From Neoscytalidium dimidiatum (taxonomy: Eukaryota; Ascomycota; Dothideomycetes; Botryosphaeriales; Botryosphaeriaceae), in contig CM074696.1 of the NCBI GenBank assembly GCA_037367355.1, positions 3,906,001 through 3,970,000 on the forward strand: 64,000 nt of DNA, written 5' to 3'. Numbering within the stretch: the first letter of the stretch is position 1; each line of letters begins with the position of its first letter. The translations under genes and the position numbers were made by a program. Below the pieces are notes generated by a model. That model made no database searches. It saw nothing but the letters and a program-made list of their open reading frames with translations, and was not told where the DNA came from. This document shows positions 11,385 to 24,400 of the stretch, piece after piece.

Positions 11385-12119
11385 TATATATAACGACGGG
11401 GCCTCTACTACTAGACTTCGGAGTTACCTAGTAGATTTAGTTTTATTAAAGGGTTTACCTTAAAGACGAGGAAAGAAGAGCGATAATAGAATAAGAAGTT
11501 ACGTAACGTAGAAGTTTAGTAGGTCTTATTATCTCTAAGTTAATATAGTATTAAATTAGAACTTTAAGTTTAACTATAAGAGTTAAAAATACTATCTAGT
11601 GAGCGTATTTATATACTATAAGAAAGCTATAATAATCTAGACCGATACTACTAGATTAATACCGTTAGATTAATAGTATTAGATTAGGGGATTTAGATTA
11701 GATTAATCTAAGTAGATCGTATAGCTATTATATAATACGAACGCTTAAGTCTAATTTCTAGTTTCTAACTTCTAATAGTACTAGTAGATAATACTATTAC
11801 TATATTTTTATCTTATAGTACTTACTCTTATCGGCTTTCTATTTTCTACTTATATAGTCTCTTATCTTCTATAAGCTTTTTATTAGACCGTATCTTCTTT
11901 CTAGCTACTATATCTATAGGCGTTCTTTCTATATAAGCGGTAGTTATTATCTACTAGTATTTTCGTACGCGCTACTATCTCGTACCTCTAGTCTTTTTAT
12001 ATAAGACTAAAGAGCGCAGCTCTATAAGACGTAGAGTCTTTAAGGCTCTACAACTTATTCTCTTATACGGGCTTACGATTCTTATAATTATAAAGCCTAT
12101 ATATTTAGAATTTATAATA
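11385..12119 (-). repeat. 3' LTR of copy 1
   Basis: About 731-735 bp. The inner end is TTTATAATA at 12,119; next to it the minus strand carries the purine-rich tract expected before a 3' LTR. The outer end has four extra bases (TATA) relative to the other LTR copies, so the start is 11,385 or 11,389. Confidence 0.78.
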
Positions 12120-15100
12120 CTATCTTCCTCTTTAGAGATCTTTAGTTTAAAGATTCTTCTATTTCGTCTATATCTTACTTTTTTTTTCTTTCGTTCTCTT
12201 TTTCTTTCTATAAGCTCTCTACTATATCTTTAAAACGTAAATATAATTTATAGAAGGCTAAGCGTAAGTCTCTAGATATAAAGATTAACTTATTAGATAT
12301 CGTAATATCTATATTCTATTCGTAGTATTTATTACTAAATACTTATCGAAAGATAGAGAAGCTAGAGATAAAATATTACGTAGCTCTAGATTTTTCTCGT
12401 TATAGCGAATACTACTACGCTAGTTATACTAGTTATAATACTAGCGGTTTAGAGAATTCTAATTATTTGTTCTTTCTTAGTTATCTTATATAACTACTAA
12501 CTTCTTTTCTAGTTAAACGCCTTCGGCGTATCTTAGATAGAACGTATTCTAAACGTACTATCTTTAAAAATTAGCTCTAGAAAGTAGCTTCTAGATTATC
12601 TTATACTAAGAGGTAATAGAAATTACTCGAGCGTTATACTATCTTAATACTATAACGTAAGTCTAATATAATTAATATACTTAGAAAGTTAGAGGCGTTA
12701 GAAGCTAAAAATCTAGTTAATCTTAAAAACGCCGAGGGAGAGCGATTAGTAAAGCGTATACGTAGCGACGTCTTAGCTAACGCTATTATAAGTCTATTCT
12801 ATTCTATTAAATCGCCTAGTATTAGTTCTACTACTACGCCGTCTAAGAGTTCTAAGCTAGTCAATTAGACGCGATAGTCTTCGTTTTCTAATTTTAATTT
12901 TAGGTCTTTTATTTTTAACGAGTCGACGGTATTAGTTAATCTAGATTTCGGCGATAGAACTTATTAATAAGTTATTTATATCTATTATAGTTTTCTAGCG
13001 ATTTCTAGATATTATTTTATTCTTTCTTCTATTTAAGAAGGTATTAGAATTAACTATCGATATAGCTACTATTAAAGACTTTCTCTACTTTCTAGTCTTA
13101 GTTTTCGTCGGCGTCTAGATTTTCTAAAAGTATTTTCTCTATATAGATTATAGTTTTAGCGTTCTTTAGTACTAGTTCTAGAAGAGATATATAAAAAAAT
13201 AGGGTATATCTATATTATTTCTAGTAATTTAAGATAAAAGTTAACTTTTCTAATTCTTTCTTTAATTTAGAATAGTTCTATTTTCTTAAAATCTAGCTTA
13301 TTATTTAGTCGCCTTATTCTAATATTTTTTCTAAGAAGGTAAACTTTATTCTTCTTCTTTAGCTACGATATCTTCTAATACTATTTATCGTAGTATTTAT
13401 CTATTTATAGGGCTATAAATTCTAGATCTAGATATAGTTATTTATAGAGTATCTTTAGCTAGTTAGCTTTAAGAATTTCTTTTTAGACTAATAATTTACT
13501 TAATATCGGTTCTTTATAGGCTAATAGCTTATAACTATAATTAGCGTAGAATAGTAATTCTTATATTACCGATACTTTAGAGCTATTATACGCAAACTAA
13601 ACTAATAATAGTAATTCTATCTAGTTATTCTATACGTAGTTAAGATAATAGCGTAGATATTATTCTAACGTCTAATTAGTTCGTTTTATTTATCCGTCTA
13701 TTTATAGATATATCGTAGTTAAGAGCTTATATTTTACTCTAAGTTATTTAATAAGAGTCTACTAGAATCGTAATATAAATAGTTTATTTTTATCTAATAT
13801 AAGTTCTTTAAGTAGTCTATAGTTACCGAGAATAGTTTTTAGAAACGTATATATAAGATCCTCTATATTTACCTTCTTTAAATATAGTAGGTAATACGTA
13901 TATTTTATTATTCTATCTACGATAATTAGTACTAAATTATATTTAACTTTAATAAGTAGTTCTTTTAACTTAGATAGGTTCGTAATAAAATCTAGCGAGA
14001 TAGATTACTAAGAGCGCTTAGATACCGGTAATAGCTAGAGTAGTCTATAAAGTATATATCTTACTATCTTACTTTAAATATAAAGATTATATTATATAAT
14101 TATCCGCTAGACTATTCTTTTAAGCTTTAGAAAGTAGTAATTTCTTATAATCCTCTTAATCGTTTTATCGGTTTCTTAGTAACTATATACTAGAGCCTTA
14201 TATATATCTTTTATAAGTTCCTTCTATAGTTTTACTAGAACGTAGATTAATTCTAAAAATAGAATTATTCCTTCTACGTCTTTAGTTACTTAGAGGTTAT
14301 TTTCTAGATTTCTAATTTCTTATATTATAGCGTCTTTTATATAAGCTTTTTAAATTCTATAATCTTATTTATAGCTTTCTAGGCGTATCGCTAAAGCTAC
14401 TAGTCTAACTAAGATAAGCGACTTTCTAGGCTTCTTCTTTCTATTATATATAGCGGAGATCTAGCGCCTATTAGATATAAAAAACTCGTCTTTTTATTCT
14501 ACTAGTATTATTAGCTATAGTTCTCGCTTTTCTTTTATATAGTCGGCTCTTTTACTTAGTATATCTACGCGAGTATTCTCTAATTCCTTTTAGTAAATAA
14601 TCTTTATATTATAGAATACTAGCTCTTTAATCTATCTAATCTATCTTTAGTTTAGTTCTTTCGTAGTAGTAAAGTATAAAAGGTTTTTATAGTTATAATA
14701 GACTATAATCTAGTACTTAGCTTTTTTAAGATAGTATCTCTATTCTTTAAAGATTATAATAATAGCTAGAAGTTCTTTATTATAGATATTATAGTTCTTT
14801 TCTAGACCTATTATTTTTTAAGAGTAATACGCGATAGAATATAGTTTATCTTACTCGTCTAGTTAGCTTAAGACTACTTTAATAGCGTAGTCTAATATAT
14901 TAGTTTCTACTATTATAGATAGATTAAAATAGAATAGTTCTAAGACTAGTACTTCTATAAATATTTATTTTAGTAAATTGAAAGTATTTTATTATCTTTC
15001 TCTCTATATAAATCTATATTTCTTTTTAGTTAGATCTATAAATAGAGCTAATATCTTTATATAGTTTAGAATAAACTTCTAGTAAAAGTTAGTAAAGCTA

Positions 15101-16189
15101 AAAAAAGATTATACTTCTTTAATAGTTTTTAGCGTAGGCTAGTCTCTTATCGTATTTAGTTTCTTTTTATCTATACTAATATATTCTAGAATAATAACGA
15201 ACTCTAGATATTTAGTTTTCTACGTATACTATTCGTTCTTATTAGAAGCTATCTAGAGGTTTTATTTCTTTAATATCTATAAGACTTTATATACGTACTT
15301 AGTATATTTCTTAAGCGTTTCTAAGTATATTAGAATATTATCTAGATAGGCTAGTACGAATATATTTAAGTATAGTCGTAGTATATTATTAACTAGGCTC
15401 TAGAACGTAGCTAGTATATTAGTAAGCCTAAATAGTATTACTATATACTCGTAATATCTAAATCTTATTTAGAAAGCTATTTTTTATTCTTCGCCTTCTT
15501 TTATTTAAATAAGATAATAATCTTTTCTAAGGTCTAGCTTAGTAAAGTAGTTAGCTTTTCTTAATCTATTCTATAATTTATTAATATATAATAACGAATA
15601 TTAGTTTTTTATTATAATATCGTTTAGTTATCTATAATCGATATAGAGATAGAGCTTACTATTTTTCTTAGATACGAATAAAATAGGATATCCGGCTAGT
15701 AATATAGAAGATCGAATATATTCTCTTTCTAGATTCGTTTCGAGATACTCTCTTAGTACTTTAGCCTCGTTTTTTAAAAGAAAATAAATAGGCTTAAATA
15801 TAGGCTACGTCTCTAGTAATAGAGATATCTTATAGTTTTATAGCTTATATTTAGATAAAGATTCTTTATCTCTTTCTTAAAATAGTTTAGCGTATCTTTA
15901 GAATTCTAAAGATACTTTCTCTAGTCTCGTAGTATTTTCTATTATATATATCTAGTTAAGAATTCTATCTAGCAAGCTATACCTCTTATAGATTCTCTTT
16001 AAATAGTCTTCTCTAAGTAGCTAGAGAGTATTAACTTCTAGAGCTCGTTTTCTAATCTATACTATAATTCGGCGTTCTTATTTTAAGCTAGGCTTAATAT
16101 AGGCGACGTAAGCTTATTTTTCTTATTTTTTTATACGTAGTAGGGCGTTAAGAAATATCTCTTTAGCCTCTATTAGATATTTTTAAAAT

Positions 16190-16340
16190 AGCTCTAGCTC
16201 GTAGCTCTTTTAGCTTTAGCTTTTTAGCTTTAGCTCTTAGCTCTAGCTTTCTAGCTTTAGCTCTCGTTTCTAGCTCTTTAGTTCTAGCTCTTAGCTTTAA
16301 CTCTTTAGCTCTAGCTCTAGACTCTAGCTCTCTAGCTCTT
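16190..16340 (-). repeat. GAGCTA/AAGCTA low-complexity coding repeat in copy 1
   Basis: Irregular tandem TAGCTTTAGCTC/TAGCTCTAGC units. It is the inverted counterpart of the array at 34,486-34,665, between protease and reverse transcriptase. Confidence 0.75.
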
Positions 16341-18773
16341 TTACTTTAAGGTTTACGAGATATCGCTTATAGTTATCTTTTAGAAATATTATAGTTTCTA
16401 TACTCTAGCTAATATATAGATTATAGATTTTTAACTAAGATATTCTAAAGACGATATTATAGTTTAGGCTTATTATTACGTCTAGATTAATTCGTTCTTT
16501 ATAATCTCTAAGAGTTATTTATATTTAACCAGTCTTAATTCTTATCTACTTCTTATTATATTCTATTAATAACCTATTAAATATATTAAGTTCATAGAGG
16601 CGTTTCTTAGATTAGAATAGTAAGTTATTCTTTCTAAGAAATTTAGAATCTATAAAATTTTCTTATACTCTACTATTAATTATTATTAACGTAGTAGTTT
16701 CTTCGATAGTAACTAGTACTTCTAATAGCGTTTTAAGTTCTTTCTATTTATAAGATATTTTATTTAATATTAAGTATATAATCTAGTTAAAAAATCTTCG
16801 TATTAGTTTCTTCTAAAGTTTCTAGCTAGAAGAGCCGTCTAGTTTTTTAATATCTTATAGCGTATATACTTATTCTATTCTTTAACTAGAATTAGAGCTT
16901 TTTTCTACTAAGTCTATTATCTCTATTTAATCTTACGTTTCTAGTAGATTTATTTATTACGTATCTAGTATTAAAAAGTTAGTTTACTATATTTTTTATT
17001 AGGTATTTATTATAGAATATTATAACTCCGCGTAGCTATATTATAGTAGTAGAGAATATAGACTATATCGCATAGAGACGTAAGATCTTATTACTACTAT
17101 ATTCTTTAGACTTCTTCTTTAAGCTAGAATACTACCTTGTTAGCTATTTTTAATAGCGATTTCTTTTAGAAGTACTATACGTCGTTCTTAAAAAATTATA
17201 AACTAAGTTTTCTATTCTTTATCTAGTACTATTATAGTAGTAGATTTATTCTTAATCTTAGAGTCTAGTAGATCGTAAAGATATAATTAAATTTAATATT
17301 TCTTATATCTTTATACTAGTTTAGATATTCTATAATCTAGTTAAGTATAGCCTAGTTCTACTATTATTTAATAGTTTCTATCTTATTAGACTCTAGTATA
17401 CTATTATATAGTTTTTTAATTTTACTATTTATAAGATCTTTATTAGCTAGAAAGTATCTTTTAATATCTTTCTTTATAGCCTCTTCTAATTTTCGAAGTA
17501 TTATATTAAGTCGTTGTAGCTTACTAGAATACTACTTTATAGCGTTTTTATCGCTCTAGTAGATAGTATAATTATTATCGTAATACGCTATCTAGCTTAG
17601 AGCTATATAGTCTACTATCTTTATAGCGGTAATTTCTTATAGCGCCTTTTATTTCTAGATAGCTACTATTATTTTCTATAACTCTTTCTTTAAGTATTTA
17701 TATTCTATACTTTATTTATCTCTATATCGAATATATAGTTCTTTTTTATAGAGCTCTTTTTCTTTCTTACTCTATTTTCTTTTCTTACTTCTATTATTAT
17801 CGTTCTTCTTATTCTTACTTTTATCTTATTAGACTATATTATCTATTTCTATAGCGTCGCCTTTTTTCTAAGTATAGTAAGGCCTAGCTTATCTTAAGAT
17901 ATTAGCGTTATACTCTTTCTTATCGAACTATCTCTCTATATAACGCTTATCTATAAGTAGAGCTAGCTTAATTATATCGTTAAGAGTTTCTAGTTTTTTA
18001 TAGTATATTATAGCTTCTTTAATCTTATTTTTTAGCTCTAAGTAGTAGAAGATATATAGCGTAAAATTAAAGTATCTATCTACGAGATATACTACGTCTT
18101 AGAATTTAGCTATATAATTCTATATTATTTCTTTCTATTTTAGACTTATAAGGGTTCTAGTAGCTAGACGATTCTTATTAACGCCGCTAAAGACTATCTT
18201 AAGCTACTTTATAAAGTTTTAGTAGTTACTAAAGATTATTAAGATTACTTTAAACTATAAATATATAGGTTTCTTCTAGTACTCCCACTTAAAAAATTAA
18301 AACTATTATTCTATTAATTCTCTAAGGTAGATACTAGCGTATAGAACTTATTTAGCGGGGCCGGCGAAGTTATCGTATATAAAGTATATATAGTTATTTA
18401 GCTATATAATAAAGACTTAGATCTTTTTTTAGTCTTCGTAGTATAGGTCTAGCTTTAAGATCTTAATCTTAATAGCTAGTAATAGAGCTAGTATCTAGAT
18501 AAACTAAATATATAGAATTATATTTTTATTTTAAAGTTCTAGAATTATATTAAGTAGCTTCTTATTAGTCGATATATTAGAGTATTAGTTTTCTACTACT
18601 ATACTATATTACGGTAGTTACTACGAGCCTAGAATATTCTACGCCTCTTATACGTACTTACTACTAGATACGTCTACTATAATAGCTAATACTATTAGTA
18701 CTTCTTAAAGTAAAAGAATACTTTCTATTTTCTAATTAAATCGCTTTCTTTCTTATAAGGATAGTAGTTAAAG

Positions 18774-19506
18774 TATAATAACGAGGCCTCTACTACTAGA
18801 CTTCGAAGTTATCTAGTAGGTTTAGATTTATCGAAGGATTTATCTTAAAGATAAAGAAAGAGAAGTAATAATAAAATAAGAAGTTATATAATATAGAAGT
18901 TTAGTAGGCCTTATTATCTTTAAGTTAATATAGTATTAAATTAGAACTTTAAATTAACTATAAGAGTTAGAATATTGTCTAACGAGCGTATCTATATACT
19001 TTAAGAAAGCTATAATAATCTATTAGATAGTAGAGAATAGTTAGTATCCTCTATTATCTATACGTAGTAGAGGATAGCTATAATCCCTTGTTATCTAATA
19101 GATTTAATAGATTCTACGTAATCTAGGCGCTAAAGCCTCTTTTCTAGAATCTAACTTCTACTAGTACTAGTAGATAATATTATCGCTATATTTTTATTCT
19201 ATAGTATTTATTCTTATCGCCTTTCTATTTTCTATCCGCGTAGTTTCTTATTCTCTACGAGTTCTTTATTAGACTATATCTTCTTTCTAGTTACTACGCC
19301 CGTAGGCGTTCTTCTCGTACGAGCGATAGTTATTACCTACGGGTATTCTTATACGCGCCGTTATTCTATATTTCTAGTCTTTCTATATAAGACTAAGAAG
19401 CGCGGCTCTACTAGGCGTAGAGTCTTTAAAGCTCTACGGCTTATTTTCCCGTATAGGCTTATAGCCCTTATAGCTATAAAGCCCGTATATTCTAAGATTT
19501 ATAATA
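18774..19506 (-). repeat. 5' LTR of copy 1
   Basis: 733 bp, TATAATAACGAGG at the inner end and ATTTATAATA at the outer end. It aligns with the LTRs at 11,389, 31,329 and 38,725. Just inside, the minus strand reads CTTTAACTACTATCC, identical to the corresponding site in copy 2 and probably the RIP-altered primer binding region. Confidence 0.8.
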
Positions 19507-21480
19507 GTTAGACCGCTATATAGCTATAGATAGATTTTATATATATAGAGTCTATAGCTACGTAGCGGCCTCGCTATAAATCTATATAAAAAGAAAGCTA
19601 CGTACGCTAGCTTTACTTTAGTACTATACGTATTCGCTACTAGTAACGTATTAGAGCTATCTTAGAGGATTCTTAAAAGCGTTATTTAATAGAAGTATAT
19701 TTTTCTTCTTTACTCTTTTTACTACTACTCTTCTAACTTCTATAGCTTTTTCTAAATTAATTTTAATCTTCTTTATTCTTATTTATCTTTCTTTAACCTC
19801 TTCTTTTTTAATCTCCCCCGCTTTTATAATATCTCGTAGTCGCTTCTTTAACCGCTCTTTTTTCTACGCTAGTAGCTTTAGAAATACGCTATCTAGTTAT
19901 TAAATTAGCGCCTTAAACGTTAATTCTACTAAAGTAATAGCTTAGATAAATATTAATATTTCTTTAGCTTAGCTTACTATAGTAAGATTAGAATTAGTAA
20001 GCTAGCTAACTTATAGCGTTCTTTTTAGATACTTAGTATCTCTCTATCTAGTTATACTAAGCTAACGTTAATTCCTTCTAGCTAGCGCCTCGCTAGTAAT
20101 TTATTTCGGACTTTAAAACTCGTAACGTCTAAGCTAAGCGAGTCGCTACTAAAGTAGTAGTTCTTTTTTAGCGATCTTCTTTTATCTTTCTTAATAAGAG
20201 CTTATTTTAGCTTTAATATCTTTTCTCTAGCGTTTACGTCTAACTCTTTTACTTCTATACTAGAACGTTAGTTAATCCGTCTTAAGTTTATAATCTTTTC
20301 TACTCTTATTAATATTTTAGATAATAAGAAAAATAAGTACTATAGTAATAAGAGAGATAAAAATAAGAAGAAGAAGAAAAAGATACGCGCGCTCTAGCGT
20401 AAGCTAGCTAAAGATAAAATAGCCGCGGATATTAAAAATCTAGTAGATATAGAGTATCTTAGAAATACTCTAGATATTAACAGCCTATTATTATCTTCTC
20501 TAGGCTCGTAGTTTTTTAGTAGCGGTATTCTATCTTCTACTAAAATAAAAATAGAGGTTAAGAATCTCTACTAGACTATTCTATTAATTAGCTTAATACT
20601 AGAGTTTAGCTAAGCTTATATTAACTATCTTAGTAGTAAGCTTATTTTATAATAGATTCTTAATTTTACTAACTCGCTAAATCTTGCTCTCTAGTCTAAT
20701 CTATACGTGCCCGTCTATATATGTTATCTATAATAGTAGAGTAACGCTAAAAAGGCTAGTAAGGCTATTAGTAAGTAGATAAAATATCTATTTACCGTAT
20801 ATAATTATAGAGTATTTTTAAAGTACTTTCGCTACGTTTACTATAGTAAAAGCTATAATAAGGTATATAATATTTACTATTAGGTTATTTAGGTTCGTTA
20901 GCTAACTTAAAAATTCTCTTTTTTTTTAAATTTCCCTCTAGTTCTACTAGGCGTTAAATATATTCTTCTTTATCTATAACTACGCCTTTTTTAGCGTCTA
21001 GCTAGCGGGTAATAATATTTTCTATACTAGTTAAGACGTTAATAGTGTACTAGTATATATTTAAAAGATCTATAATATCTATATATTCTAATCTTATATA
21101 ATAGCTAACTAGATTTAGAGTAAGAATAATATAGTAGCGTACTTTTATAACTAGATCGTAAGCTAGTAGCTTAACCTCGCCTAGTATTAAATAAAATATT
21201 CTTAATACGCTTATAGATAGTTTATACTAATCTATAGTATTTTATAGAAGGATTATAGCTTAGTTAGTCGGCGTACCGCTAATAATCTAACGGTTAATTA
21301 TAACTTTAAGAAGAAGTATTTAGATTAGCTAATATTCTTCTTATCGTCTAGAACGTTCTAGATATTACGCTAGATATAGTATAAGAATATAGTATAAAGG
21401 TATTTTTTTTATTTATTATTATAGGTTAGAGTTATTTTACTTTTTAACTATATTTTTATAGCGGGTTATAGTATTTAGTA
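19507..21480. mobile_element. Unassigned RIP-mutated transposon sequence
   Basis: No LTRs recognised. The first part may continue the LINE RNase H on the minus strand. Around 20,300-20,900 the plus strand reads unusually openly for this block, with a lysine-rich stretch (NKRDKNKKKKKK) followed by ADIKNLVDIEYLRNTLDIN. A Tyr/Ser/Lys-rich segment near 20,800 could be a RIP-altered Cys/His cluster (Cys to Tyr by G-to-A). It could be a Gag- or ORF1-like protein of another element. Family not determined. Confidence 0.3.
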
Positions 21481-24400
21481 TTATAGATTCTCTTCTTTTT
21501 TTTCTTTTAGTTATATTCTTATAAAAGTTTTACTTATTTTCTTAGCGTTTATCTAGTAGTAATTAATAGGTAACTTTATTTAAGATTACTCTATACTTAA
21601 TATACTATTAAAACTAACTATTATAATTTCTACTTAGCGCTAGAATATCGCCTATACTAATATAAGAAGTATAAGAAATAGAAGAATTTTTTAATAACTA
21701 ATAATACTTTCCTACTATTTTACTATCTTATTAGCTTTCTACTAGCTCTTTCTACCGCTAAAGTTCTACCTCTAAGTTTACTTCGCTCTACGCTTATTTC
21801 TTACGCTAGAAGAATACTTTAGATTTTTTTAAAAAGATTCTTTCGCCGTACTATCTTTTCTTATTAGCTTAGTTAGAAGATTAGTTTTATTTATTAGCGA
21901 CCTTACTTACTTATACGAAAGCTATATTATCTCCGCGTTTAAATATCGCTCTTTATACGCCTATAATAACTTTTAGTAATTATTAAGTTCGCTTTTAGCC
22001 TTCTATTTATTATATTTAGCTAGCTAGTCTTTCTATTTAATAAGATATTACGCGCTATTAGCTCTTTAATAGTAGACTATAATTGCTTCTATCTTTTACT
22101 ATTTACTATCTTCTAGCTCTTTTACTACTAAAGGCTAGAATTCTAATTAGATAAAGTATTTCTTAAGTAGAGATATATAGAAGACTAAGTAGAGCCGCGA
22201 TATAGCTATCGAGAAGTCTAGCTTATAGACTACTTTTCTAATACGTTCTAAAACGTAGAATAGTTTAAAATACTTAGAGTTAAGTTTCTTATAAAGTTGC
22301 TTTATATAAATATTATAGGCTAAGAGTAGAATTTTATTACTAATTATAAATTACTTTACTAGCTAATAGCGGTTATAGTATTTTACTTAGATTTTTTAGA
22401 TAAGACGTAGAGCGTCTACCGCTCTTACGCGGGTTTCTCGTAAATAGTAAATATAGCTTTAGGCGGCTACCGCTCTTAACGCGAAATCGTTAAAGCTTTT
22501 ACTACTATTCTCCTCTTCTATTACGTTTTATTTTAAGACGTCGTTAAAGAAGTTTAGTAGTACTTCTAGAGCGAGCTTAATAGAGGATATTTTTATCGCT
22601 AAATATATCTTACTATTATACGTAAACGAAGCGCTAGATAGTAGATAAGCCTAGTTAGATTACTTCTAGTAGATAAAGATTCTTAAATATAACTTAAGCT
22701 CTTAGTTTTAACGTTTCGTTTATCTATTCGTTTATAAATAGAAGACGATATTTATCTTACGTCTAATAGCTAGATAGAAGTAAAAGATCTACTAGTATTC
22801 GCTAGTAAAGACGCTTTCTCTATTTAATATAATACTATCTAGTATCTTAGCCCGCGAAAAGATATAGTACTCTAGAAGTTCTCTTAGCGTAATCGCGTTA
22901 ATTATCTTATAGATAGAAAGATAGTAAACGTACTTAATAAAGTAGTTTATTACTACTAGTACTATATTATAGACGTTACTATAGAAATTAACTAACTTAA
23001 ATAAATTTATAATAAAATCTATTAAGTAGTAACGCTAGGCCTTTCTAAAGATAGATAAGAACTAAAGTTTATTATATAATTTATATTATTAGCTCTTATA
23101 TCTTTAATATATATTATATAATTAGATATACGAGTAGACGTTTCTATAAAAGTTAGTCTAGTCGTATTTTCTACGAATAACCTCCTCTATATAATTAATA
23201 TTATAGTATCCTACTAGCTAGTTATTATAGTTTCGTAAAAGAATCTTCTTCTTTAAAGATATATAGTTAGAGACGATAACTTATCTATTCTATTATAGAA
23301 TGCCTTTCCCGTTAAAGTAAAAATCTACCGGCCTAGCTTTCTAGCGTTCTTCTAGCGCTTTCTAGATAGCTTTATAAAACGAATTTTATACTTAGACTAT
23401 CTAAATTAACTTAAAAAGAAACGTTAAAGGCTTAGTATACGCTATTTTAGTAAGCGTAGCTACTATTACGTCTTATTATAATATAAGGCTTTATATTAAG
23501 CCTACGCTAGTAAATACTACTACGATGCTAGTAATATTAGATATAGAAAAGTTACTATTATTAACTTAGCGGCTAAGTATAACTAAGATATTCTTAGTTA
23601 ATTAGGTCTTAAGAGAAGTAGCTAGTTTCTTACTAAAAGAGCGTAGTCTAAGCTCTAATACTTCTACTAGTATAATAGCGCTAGAAGTCTCTCTAGACTT
23701 TTTTATTTATAACTTTTATTATAACGTAGATAGTATAACTTTAAAATATACTCTTTTAATATTATTTTTAAAGCTATTAACGTAATTTAAACGCCTTAAA
23801 AGAGAGTTTATAAGATTCGTCTTATCTAACTTATATTTAATTTAAAAATTAAACTTAGTAAGCTCTTTAGTATAGTATATCTAGCGCGGAAATAGTACTT
23901 TAATAGTTATAAAGTAGCGGAGGTTATTATAATCTAATAAGACGCGGGTTATCTATATTATATAGATAAGATAGTAGCGCTATTCTTTAAAGTACTATTG
24001 TTACGGCACAGTCGCCCAGAAAGGCGGATAACGAAACCCTACGACTACTCACCGCCCACGTGACCAACTCGGGGCCTAACTCGGCAGAATACCTACCGAC
24101 ACTGATGCACCAGACCACCGCACACTCGCTCAGCAAAGCTCGGACCACCGATCAGTACTGATCAGTGGGTTAACATTACAGATCACTACTGATCGTACCG
24201 ATCACTCCATGTATATAGACCACACTCATTTATCGTAGTTAGGACCCTCGTGGTCAACTTGTCAATTGATTCCTACCCTACTATTGTACGAACCTCCCCT
24301 GCCTACCACTGTATTGGCCCCTAGAAAGCCCAAGCTGCCTGACGACGCGCCTCGACTCCCCCAGAAAGAGTCCCGGCGTAACAACTATACTATTACTAGT

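Larger units (their letters stand above)
11385..19506 (-). mobile_element. Full-length Ty3-type chromodomain LTR retrotransposon, copy 1, RIP-mutated
   Basis: About 8.1 kb with LTRs at both ends, inverted relative to the copy at 31,329-39,449. Motifs are read on the minus strand through RIP damage. The reverse transcriptase YLDDIL region lies near 15,340-15,365 and the RT entry motif near 15,630-15,700. The RNase H NYDVYNKELLAI region is near 14,761-14,822, with integrase below it and a chromodomain near 13.1 kb. A (GAGCTA)-type low-complexity coding repeat at 16,190-16,340 lies between protease and RT. Flanking bases GTTAG (19,507-19,511) and ATTAG (11,380-11,384) can be a target duplication differing by one RIP transition. 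No functional frame survives. Confidence 0.83.

Noticed and set aside
16190..16340. Short-spaced repeats as a CRISPR-like array
   Set aside because: Units are irregular, have no spacers and form a coding low-complexity tract of a retrotransposon; the organism is a fungus.
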